From Limonium bicolor (taxonomy: Eukaryota; Streptophyta; Magnoliopsida; Caryophyllales; Plumbaginaceae), in contig CM041776.1 of NCBI GenBank assembly GCA_023374045.1, positions 319,077,925 through 319,141,924 on the forward strand: 64,000 nucleotides of DNA, written 5' to 3'. The notes beneath the pieces were generated by a model. It made no database searches. It worked only from the letters and a program-made list of their open reading frames with translations, and was not told where the DNA came from. Below, piece by piece: positions 36,701-45,970 of the stretch (positions are counted from its first letter, which is position 1; each line of letters begins with the position of its first letter). The position numbers were made by a program, and so were the translations under genes.

Positions 36701-38164
36701 ACACGGTAATATCAACCTACGAATGCACTAAATCGTGAGAGAACATACGGGAGTAGCAACCTCCCGATAACGGTTAGAGAACCGAAACGACTAAATCCAC
36801 ACGATAAATATTAGTGGAAGTATATGAGTAACCCCTAACTAGAGGATTGGAAGTTGTTCGAAATACGAGCCTTGAGTAAAGTAATGAATGGTAAGGGAAC
36901 ACCAAACCCCTTAGAAATATAGTCGAACCCCAATCAGAGGAACCGACTAGCATGAGCAGTGTCCCGAACATGAAAGTATTCAATAAGTTGGTTGAAACCT
37001 TAAATCTTGGAATACTAGATATTGAGGAATTCCCTATGCCGTTAGATGCTATCGAGAGAGATACTTCTAGGCTAATCCTTGAGATTGTGAATTGACTCCG
37101 AGAGTGGAGTTTTGGGAATTTGAGTAGTCCGGTTGTGCACTGGACATTTGAGTATTTGAGGAGCTAACTGTATAGCCCTATTGTATTTGAGCCCAGTGGT
37201 GGGTCTTGTGTATGACCCTGCCCGGAGGTCGTGAGATCGACTTAACATACCCCTTGAGCATTGGGTATTTTGGGAACTTGAGTATTGAGTATAGAATCGA
37301 GTATGTGAGTATTGAGAATTGAGTTGTGACTTGTGGGACTTGAGAATTTGAGTTGAGTGGGGAATTGAGTTGAGTGTCGTAGACCTTGTAGAGATTGTGA
37401 GTAAGAGTACCCAAGGAAGTGGGTAGTACATGAGTAGTTGAGTAAGGCATGGTGAGGTAGAAACCCTCAAGCCTAATTAAAGAACATATTGAATCAACCC
37501 TTGATGTGTGTTAGTGCTTGTGTTCTATGTTGAACTTGATTGTGAATGTACATATATAATGTATGTTGTATGCATGCTGTTGTGATAAAATGAACCGCAT
37601 GCTCTCGACCAATTAGTCGGCGTACCCTCGCTAGTACGCGGGGTATGCGGAAGTCATATTCAGCGTAAGCTGACCCCCTAGGGGAAACGTTTTTAGTGTG
37701 CAGGTACCCGAAGTGAATATGATCACTGTAAGAGACCGACAGCTAAGCCGGACACCGTTCGAGAGTAGGACGGGGTTGTTATTGATATGGGTAGTTGTTA
37801 AAGCAATTGTAATTGTTGTATCGTGGAATTGTAAGACCGAAAGGTAGTTGTTAAACTTGGGAACTGTAGATACTCGGTATAGAACGGATTTGAGATTATA
37901 CTATATGTAATGGATTTGAAGTTGTATTTAGGTTGGGTATTGGTTAAGTAAAGGAAGTATCTTATGGATAGTGTACTCGGTAAAAGACCCATCAGACCGA
38001 TATTGTATTTGTTGTAGTATTTGTGTTTGGATTGGCCTTGCTAGTCACGTGGGTGACTAGCGGCATTGTATCACCCCCGGTTGTAGTTATTATTCCGCTG
38101 CATTATGGTTGATAATTGAGACGGGGTAGGAGATAATGGTGTGATTACCGGTAGGGGTGTTACA
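33738..38164 (+). repeat. 3' LTR of the LARD (4427 bp)
   Basis: Co-linear with 24119-28545 and the same length to the base, though small compensating indels are present. One notable difference is the loss of an AAGTCCCGGACCA-like half block in palindrome 2 (around 35955). Confidence 0.92.
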
Positions 38165-38169
38165 AAACA

Positions 38170-38298
38170 GGTTTCCCGTTTAAAGTTACTTACAAGTCTT
38201 CTACCTCCTAAGTTTACCTTTTGTTTTATTCTCATGACACCTGCGTGAAACATCAACGACTGCTCGGGGACGTGTCATGGAGGATGAAGAGACCAACA
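38170..38298 (+). repeat. Sirevirus 5' LTR, right portion
   Basis: Continuation of the LTR begun at 23179, after the LARD and its target duplication. It ends ..GACCAACA and is followed by the primer-binding site TGGTATCAGAGC (38301-38312). Confidence 0.75.
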
Positions 38299-38352
38299 AG
38301 TGGTATCAGAGCAAGGAATCTTCTAAAGAGTCAACTATTTCAAAGAGAATCC

Positions 38353-40130
38353 ATGGCCTATTCCAGCATGCTTGCATCAGAAGAAGGCACAACATCGAAC
38401 ACATCTCCTCTCTTAAACGGTGGAAACTATGCATACTGAAAGAACAAGATGAAGTTTCACTTCAAAGATGAAGATCCATGAATATGGTGAGTCATAAGTG
38501 TAGAAGAATACACTTAAAAAGATGCTCAAGGAAATCCCCTCTTAGTCGACATCATGACTGGAGAATAGGTGAAGGAACTCATCTTCAATGCCAGAGCAAT
38601 AAAGCTACTTCACTGCTCGCTGCTCCCTGAGCATATTTGAAGATCTCACCCCTTCAGATAACAAAGAAAATATGGGAGACACTTGAGGTCACCTATGAAG
38701 GGAACACTGAGATCAAGAAGATGAGGATCGAATTGCTTTTCACCCACTGGGAGCTATTCAAGCAAGAGGAGAAGGAGAACATTCATGAGATGCACACACG
38801 GTTCACAATGATCACCAATGAGATGTTGGTTTTGGGAAGAGCTATATCCGATGAATACCATGTCAGGAAGTTTCTCACGTCACTTCCTGCCTCATTTGAC
38901 AACTAAGTAAATGCCATGCAAGAGGTACATGACCTTTCCAAGATGTCAGTCGCTGACATGTTGGGATCATTGATGACATTCGAGCTAAAACTTCAGCAGA
39001 GGAGCAATGAGAATAAGACTCAAGATCAGATGTTGATGAGGAGAAAATGGTTCTCCATGCCAAGAGACATTTCAAGAAGATGTTCAAGCAGTAAATACAA
39101 AAGAGGAATGACTCTTGAGACTCTGGAGATCAACAAAAGAATGGCGACAAGTGCTTTGGCTGCAACAAGCGAGGACACAACCTCAGGGACTGTCCACAAC
39201 GACCACAAGAGGTCACCAACTGGTTCAAAAATTCTGCCTGGCTGTAGTTTACAACGAAGCAAAGGAAGGGCACTCGTTGCTGCATGGGGTGATACTGAAG
39301 ATAGTGATGATAGTTAAGACACCACCAACAACCACTCTAGAGGGGAGAAATATAACTTCTCCATCGAGGATAAAGGTGTAGACAAGAGCCTAATCCGTCT
39401 GTGTCTGGTCATGGACAAGGAAACCACTGAGGAGCCTGTCTCAAAGCAGTCAGAAGATGACCATGCCCAATCTAATGTAAACTTTCTTAAACTCAAGAAG
39501 AAAATCGATAAATTTGAGTTACCTAGCCTTAAGAAATTGCTAAAGTTCTTGTCAATCAACTAAAGGAGTATGACAGAGTTAATGATGGGCTGAATGAAAA
39601 AATGAATCTCTTGTAAACCAGTTGAAAGAAGATTGTGTAGTGAAATTGAAATCATGTGTTAGAATATTGCAAGATAGTTATGATGAGCTACTCACACACT
39701 CACGAGAAACTGAAACTCAAACTAGATGAAACCACTAGGTCATTGCATGTCAAGGAAACCAACTAGGTGAGGGTGACCTCATAGTGGAACTTAAAAAAGC
39801 TGAAACGGAACTAGTTTCTTTGAAAGAAAAAATTACTTGTATTGAACATGATCATAACCAGGGAAACCAAAGAAATCCATATAGGATTGGTAGGCAACCT
39901 GTAGGGCAACTAGCAAGGACTAGTCAACGAGGGTTATGTTATATTTGCTAACAACCTGGTCACTATACCAGTTCAATTGCTATAGGATTCGCTTCATGTG
40001 ATCCTGACAACTGGTAAGGGCAGTCTTGAAATGGATAGAGAAGAAAGATCATAGAAATGAATTCAATGGTGATAAAGGGCCCAAAAACCATTAGGTCCAA
40101 AGTCCTGCAAATTGAAAAGGTTATGTGCAG
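38353..40130 (+). pseudogene. Sirevirus gag, broken
   Basis: A start codon at 38353 gives MAYSSMLASEEGTTSNTSP, then LLNGGNYAY followed by a stop where the family has Trp. Further in-frame stops follow to 38640. After that KKIWETLEVTYEGNTEIKKM, FTHWELFKQEEKENIHEMHT and LTSLPASFDN (38637-38906) form the UBN2 gag domain. A CCHC zinc knuckle (CFGCNKRGHNLRDC, 39152-39193) lies in a shifted frame. A coiled-coil rich part and a second, damaged knuckle (CYIC..PGHY, about 39935-39975) follow. Protease, integrase and RT are absent; the element ends before 40312. Many stops look like G-to-A or C-to-T changes. Confidence 0.82.
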
Positions 40131-40328
40131 GCTAGAGTGCGAGGGGAGTCCTATCTTCTCTTATTGATGCCTAAGTGTCGAGGAACTTGTTCTTTGGTAA
40201 ATAAAAGTTGTTTTTCTTATGCACATGTTTTTTATGTTTATATGGTGTTCATCTTTGAAAGATTCAACTTACTGAGTGTTTAAAGTTGTCATGTTTGAAT
40301 GTGTTTCAATTACTAAGGTCGTAAAAGG

Positions 40329-40421
40329 CCTAGCCCCCGTGGCTTGGTTGGTAGAGGAGTGGTATTCTAGAACCAAAGGTTCTGGTTTCCAAACATACCC
40401 ACTACCATAACTACCAAAAAA
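40329..40421 (+). mobile_element. Short tRNA-derived SINE, 93 bp
   Basis: Imperfect direct repeats ACTAAGGTCGTAAAAGG (40312-40328) and ACTAAGGTTGTAAAGG (40422-40437) flank a unit ending in a run of A. Inside, TGGCTTGGTTGGTAGAGG resembles an RNA polymerase III A box and GGTTCTGGTTTCC a B box. It is not a working tRNA gene, because the arms do not pair as a cloverleaf and the B box is altered. Confidence 0.65.
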
Positions 40422-40437
40422 ACTAAGGTTGTAAAGG

Positions 40438-41057
40438 ATCTAGACATGATATTCTCAAGTTGAATTCAAGATTCAAGATCTCGTTGTTATTCGACAGACA
40501 TGTCAGTGACTATTTGGGCACATTCAGTAATATTTGACTATCTATGCTTGTTCAATTGATGATTGACTATAGAAGAAAGAGAGATAAGAATATAAGGAAA
40601 AATAGAATATTTTTAGTAAATGTTCAATGGTAAAAAATTAATCCCATTTGTCTAATCCCATTCGCCTGTTAGACTCTGTCAGCAATTTGTCAGCGCTCAT
40701 TGAATGGTTGTCGACCGTTGCCAAAAATGGCATAAATAGATGGAAAGTGATCTTCACAAATCACTTCACTTTCAGACTTTTTATACCTTCTTTGTGCTAA
40801 AAGTACTCTCACCATATCTCTTTTTCTCTCTCTCTCTCTCTCTCAAATCTCATGAGCTAGTGAATTATAGCCTTCAAAGAACCCAAAAAATCCTAATTAC
40901 GGTATTCCCCGAACTACAGTCATAAATCCTAATCGTCAATGACTAAAACGGCACCAAAACAGTAAAAAATCACAAAGCGCTCTCGTAAGACTGTCAGAAT
41001 CACCAGCCCAAAGAAAATAGTCACAGTAATTCAAACCACATCCTCTTCGATATATTA
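40438..41057. other. Intergenic, with (CT)n microsatellite
   Basis: A TATA-like CATAAATAGATG (about 40731) is followed by a pyrimidine-rich tract with (CT)n at 40829-40845. This could be LTR or promoter-like sequence of an unrecognised element. No gene is supported. Confidence 0.3.
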
Positions 41058-42480
41058 TCATAGCCTGTTAGGAAACAAAATAGGAGGAACATAAGAAAGT
41101 TGAGAAGGTCTAACAACAAGAGATTTAGGAGATTCCTTCTTGAGATTTTTTACTTCTTCAACCTCAGGGTGAGTCTCGTATGATTTGTTAAACTCCTTCT
41201 CAGCTATGGGAACATCAGAATCCAACTGCTTACCACTCCTTAAAGTCACTGCTTTTAGTTTCTACCTTGGATTTGGATCAGTTTGACTGGGGAGTTACCC
41301 TGCCGGCCTTTGTGCTAGCTGCTGTGAAATATGACTCTATTACCTTTCCACACCTTGATTTATGTTGTCTGATCAGCAAATTTGGCATCCATTTCAATAA
41401 ACCTAGCATTTGTAGCTTGACCTTGCTTCAGAATCTTTGCTAGCATGCTCTCAATTTTGTTGTTACCTCCTTGAGAATTATGAGATTGCGATTGCTGTCT
41501 ATTAAAGTATGGCTGCTTGCTCTGCTTGAATCCCTGATATCTTAACTACTGATCATTACCTCTCCACTGAGGCTATTGATTACTCCTTCAACTATTCTGA
41601 TTGAAAGCATTAGAGTATGGGTTTCATGTTCTGTTATTGATTTAATTTACCTCCTATGGATTTCGTGCATAACTAAGACCCTCACAATTGAAGGTTTCAT
41701 GAGATCCTCCACAAATATCACAACAAGGGGTCAAGAAAGGTGATGTAACTTCCTTCACCGTCTGTTGTGCCTGATTTGCAGTAAGTTTCTCGAGAGCTTT
41801 AGTCAGAACATCCAATTGAGCTAACACGTGATCCTGCGGGGGAAGACTATAAATATCAGCTTCTCTCCTAGCTTATCCTCTCCCCTTATTCGAGTCCCAT
41901 TGTCTGGTGCTTGTAGTCATCGAGTCTAGAGCTCAATTGCCTCTACTTCTGTCTTTGACAAAAAAATTCCTCCAGATGAGGAACTCCACAAAAGTTTGTT
42001 AGAATCACTTAAACTTCCAAAGAATGATAAAACAAGACCCCTATCGCTCATACCATGGTGTGGACATAATATTTGAAGTTCTTTGAATCTATCCCATGAA
42101 TTATACTGAAATTCACCTGGCTCCTGGAAAAAGTTAGTAATCTCACCGATCTTTTCTCTAGGCTTGGATGGTGGGTAATACTTCATCAGAAATTTCCTTG
42201 CCATCTCTGCCCAGGTGGTGATGCTCCGAGGCTGCAGACTCCTCAGCCATATAGATTGTTGAAGGCGTTGTAGAAATCCATGAAACTTGTAATGCGGTGC
42301 AGATCATCGTGTGAATCGATCCCGCTAAACTACTCTTGGTGGTAGAGTGTAGCGATGAAGCTCGTCTTAAACTGCTTGGCTTCCGTCTTGGCTGTTGTAA
42401 TATTAGAAAGAACAATAGCAAAATGCCTCTCCTTAACCGGCGACTACTGGTGCTCATTTAACGCCTATCTGTCAGGTATG
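41058..42480 (-). pseudogene. Ty3/gypsy (Athila/Tat-like) gag
   Basis: Read from right to left: a gag N-terminal part with FSGIDSHDDLHRITSFMDFY (about 42330-42260). Next is the Retrotrans_gag core (42204-41926: ARKFLMKYYPPSKPREKIGE, then FKELQILCPHHGM, then SSSGGIFLSKTEVEAIEL). A zinc knuckle CDICGGSHETFNC follows near 41730-41690. Last comes TLRSGKQLDSD (41249), the hallmark before the protease in Athila/Tat-type elements. The pieces lie in different frames with stops between. Protease, RT, RNase H and integrase are not present, so the element is truncated on its 3' side at about 41058. Confidence 0.82.
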
Positions 42481-42990
42481 TCGAACTGAAGTTGTCTTCT
42501 CTTGTGAAAAAGTCTCTCAATCTCAGGCTCAAAATTAGGTAGAGGGCCTCTTGAAGATTGAGTGTGATGCATAAAAATAAGTTAGTATTGATTAAAAATA
42601 AACTAACAAAACAACAAACATTAAAGAAAAAATCCCTACAAATTTCAAACAAAATCCATCAATTACAAAAATAAAAAGTAACACAAATCCTAATTAAAAG
42701 AAATTTAAAGCAAAAAATTAACTAAATAAAAAGGAAAACAAGAAGATAAATAAAAGGGAACTACTACAAATAATAAAAATAAATAAAACAAGAATAATAA
42801 AAATAAACAAAAAGTATATACTACACAATCAAACTAAATTCTAAACTAGAAATTAAACAAGTAAATCCTAATAATAAAATATAAACAAAATTAACAAAAT
42901 AAAATAAAAACAAAACCAGATAAGAATAACCTAATTAAAGTAATCCAAATCGAAATAAACAAATAAAACAAAAGCTAAACCTAGCTAAAA

Positions 42991-43007
42991 CCCTGATAAC
43001 GACACCA
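42991..43007 (-). other. Primer-binding site of gypsy element A (mutated)
   Basis: The minus strand reads TGGTGTCGTTATCAGGG. This is the Athila/Tat-type site TGGCGCCGTTGCCGGGG with transition changes only. It lies 6 bp inside the 5' LTR boundary. The 500 bp between it and gag is an A-rich leader without features. Confidence 0.65.
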
Positions 43008-43013
43008 ACAACT

Positions 43014-44463
43014 TGTAGGATAGAATTATATTACTATCTCTATACCTAGGTTATGTACATATTGTTTTACAGAATAGTGATTAAGTGGGTTGTCAAACTC
43101 AAGGACCTCTTTTAATTAACTGACAATTTATAAACTTGATCGAGAATGCTAAATTAAACTAGAAAACATAAAATTTTCACTTTTTATGAAGGAATTCATT
43201 AATCTAATTAGAAATTGAATTAATAAAGAAAACTAGAAACAAAATTAAATCAAGTAAAACAAGAACAAGCAAATGAAAGAAGGGAACTTTTATGATTTAA
43301 AGCGCACCCCAGGTTGGTCTGCTCATCTATGTCTTCGAACCTGTTAATGAAAACTACCACTAATATGAAATAAACCAAGAATCCTAATTAGTCTGTTGAC
43401 CGGTCCCTATATAACAAACCCTAAAACTAAAACAACTAAAATGCCCAATTGACAAGTCAATTGCATTATAAGAATCCTATTAGAGACAGATGAACCTTAG
43501 ACAAACTATGCTTCCAGTCGTTAATCCGGTTTAATTTCTTATGTCTAGAGCTTTATCTCATCACCACATTTTGATTAGAGAACTACAAATATCACTTAAA
43601 TAATTGGCAAGAAAATTAAACCACATTATGAACAAGAATTAAACTATTGCATTAAGAAAATACGGTGGAAGGATACATAATAAAACTTTAGGAAAGAGGT
43701 TCGCTTCCCAACCTGGGAAGCTAATGTAACTACTCAGTCATGGTTCAAGAAACAACAACAACAGTCAAGAAGGACATAAACAAATTAAAGTAAAGGAAAG
43801 GAAAGAATTTCAGATTTAGAAATTTTACTCTGGATCCCCGCTCTAACTCCACCTCACGTTGATCCTTTCTTGCCGGTTTCTTATTGGACTTGAATTAGTG
43901 TACTGATGAAGTGCTTTGCGTCTCTCCCTGGTGTGTGTGGTGGTGTGATGGACAATGGTGGTGATGTGGTGAATGATGATGGTGATCGTGGTGGTGATGG
44001 ACGATGATGGTGGTGATCGATGATGGAGATGGTGGTCATTGAAATAGGATTATCAATTTGTAGTGTGCCCCCCGCACATACCCAATTTAGGTTTCCTCTC
44101 TCCTATGTGTGAGTCGCACAATATTTATCCTTGCAAGTTGTCCGGGCCTCGAAGTCGGACGTATGTCTGGACGACAATATGATTCAACGTTCAACTCTTA
44201 ACTTGTGTCTAGACATGCAAGTTCTGCGGGGCCTAGATTCTTCGGGTGAGGTCTATTTTGCCCCTCGTTTGTTCCATTGTACTCCTCATGGTGTAAATTA
44301 TGCAATTCCAAGGATTTTTCTTGCATTTGACACGTATAAACACATCATTTATAATTTAAGTAAAAATCCTAAGAAAAACATAAGAGAGGTGTGAAATGTA
44401 GCCTATATTATTCTGAGTTGAGTGAGTTAAACCCTTAAAAGTATATATATTTTGCACTTATCA
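43014..44463 (-). repeat. 5' LTR of gypsy element A (LTR-A, 1450 bp)
   Basis: On the minus strand it begins TGATAAGTGCAAAATA and ends CCTACA. It holds a GGTGGTGAT-rich microsatellite at 43915-44040 and a GC-rich dyad cluster at 44130-44240 (TTGTCCGGGCC, TGTCTAGACA and others). A homologous fragment is found at 58285-59256. Its U3 end abuts integrase sequence of an older element, so it probably inserted there. Confidence 0.78.
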
Positions 44464-45035
44464 CCTATAAAACATCATCAAGTTTTAGCGCATAGTCTTT
44501 CCTGAAGGAGTTCACAATCTATTGAAGATCCATTTCAATTCCCGGTTAGACACTTCAACTTGCCCAATTGTGTGAGGAGTGGTAGGGTAGAGCAACCTTA
44601 TGCCTCACCCCATATTTGGCCATAAGAGCATCAATGCTTTTATTGCAGAAATGGGAACCTCTATCACTAATAATGGCCCTAGGAACCCGAAGCAAGTGAA
44701 GTTGTTCTTCTTGAGATACTTGACCACGATTTTAGAATCAACCCGCTAACAAGGGATAGCTTCTAACCACTTTGAGACACAGTCAATAGCCACTAAAATG
44801 TACTAATAGCTCCGTGAAGATGGAAAGGATCCCATTAATCGATACCCTAGCTATTAAATATCTCTACCTCTAAAATTTCATGTTACGCTTGTTTGAAGCG
44901 TTTTTATTTTCTGACTACTATCAAATTTAGCTACAAAATCATGGAAATCTTTATGAAGTGTAGGCCAATAAAAGCCAGATTTCAAGACCTTTGTAGTTGT
45001 CCTTTGAGCACCATGGTGACCCTCAACCTCTCTGT
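44464..45035 (-). pseudogene. Ty3/gypsy integrase fragment
   Basis: On the minus strand: HGAQRTTTKVLKSGFYWPT and LHKDFHDFVAKFD (zinc-binding H2C2 region, 45020-44900), then the catalytic core with VSKW-like, LKKNNFTCFG and a degraded GG.HF region, then TPHTIGQVEVSNRELKWIFN (44580-44520), where the Athila/Tat family has its catalytic Glu. Frameshifts and stops are present. The coding is cut at 44463 by LTR-A and upstream by LTR-B. Confidence 0.8.
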
Positions 45036-45039
45036 AGCC

Positions 45040-45574
45040 CTAACTAAAATATACGTAGCAACGATCGATTATAAAATTTTATCTTTTGATTTTGATCAAA
45101 ACACAGTGCCTAGGTTTGCTCTGATCTCTTGGTCCGGGAGTGCGTTCGGGTTTACATACCAAGACCACTCACAAAATTCTTCTCCACACGCATAACAGAC
45201 CTGGTCCGGGTATTTAACCAGGCCATAAACCCGGACCAGGTCCTAAATTTGCCAGTAATTAACACCTGCAACTGGTTTGGGTTTACAAATCTGGACACTA
45301 AACCCGAACCAGTTATAATAAAATGGGTAGAAGCAACTTCAACGAGACCCAGATTCTTCGTTTGGACTCCATTTTCCCCTCGTTTGTGTTGCGAAGATTA
45401 TGAAATAAAGAATGCAATTCCATGACTTTAACTGCATTTGACACATAAGATTTATTGTTCACATAAAAACATAATTTTAAGGAAACGCATATGACAAAAG
45501 AGAAATATGGCATGAATTGTTATGAAAATAGGAAGAATTATAATTCTAAAAGTAGATATATTTCACAATTATCA
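45040..45574 (-). repeat. LTR-B, partial gypsy LTR (U3 part)
   Basis: The minus strand begins TGATAATTGTGAAATATA. The first 260 bp are alignable by eye with LTR-A (GACCCAGATTCTTCG.., CCCTCGTTTG, GCATTTGACACAT). Then come three palindrome blocks (45129-45314), whose motif differs from that in LTR-A. It is cut off at about 45040 next to the integrase fragment. Confidence 0.6.
45129..45314. repeat. Palindrome triplet in LTR-B
   Basis: GGTCCGGG-type motifs start at 45131, 45203 and 45274 (as GGTTTGGG), spaced 72 and 71 bp. The best block is CTGGTCCGGGT (45201) paired with AACCCGGACCAGG (45228). The third pairs CTGGTTTGGGTTT with AAACCCGAACCAG-like sequence. Confidence 0.8.
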
Positions 45575-45952
45575 GACTTGTGTTGAGCTGGAGATGAATT
45601 CATATGGCTTGGATAGTAGAGAAAGGCTAAAGTTTGGATTGGGTCTCTTGGGGACTAGTGCAGTGGCGAGGATGACAGTTGTAGGTATGTGGATTTTTTA
45701 GATCTGGCTTTGTCAATGGATTAACTCTAACATAAATTTCCTTATGAGTTATTCTTCATATCATCTACTAATGGTTCATGTTGCGTTATGGTTGAGACTG
45801 CAAATGACCAGATGGTTTGATGGTGTTGGATTGGCAGGAATTCATAAGAAGGTCGAAAAACTTCAATTGTCAACCCATGGTATGAAAGGTTGCTTAATGC
45901 TAGGTCTCTTGTAACTTCCTACGAGGAATCTATTGTAAATGGCTACTAATTT
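45575..45952. other. Unassigned
   Basis: No ORF, repeat or terminus that I recognise. It is the original left flank of the LINE at 45971. Confidence 0.3.
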
Positions 45953-45970
45953 TTTTTGGTCTACTTTGTT

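Larger units (their letters stand above)
24119..38164 (+). mobile_element. LARD-type LTR retrotransposon, 14.0 kb, nested in the Sirevirus LTR
   Basis: Two 4427-bp direct LTRs (24119-28545 and 33738-38164) bracket a 5.2-kb interior. Target duplications AAACA (24114-24118 and 38165-38169) match exactly. A Met-tRNA primer-binding site (28551-28562) and a polypurine tract (33724-33737) are in place. No gag or pol motif is visible inside on either strand and no ORF exceeds about 85 codons. That fits a large retrotransposon derivative that relies on proteins of an autonomous partner. The LTRs differ by scattered substitutions and small indels, so the insertion is relatively young. Confidence 0.92.

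Noticed and set aside
40335..40415. Possible tRNA gene (A and B box-like motifs)
   Set aside because: No cloverleaf pairing, altered B box, poly(A) end and flanking direct repeats indicate a retroposed SINE and not a tRNA gene.
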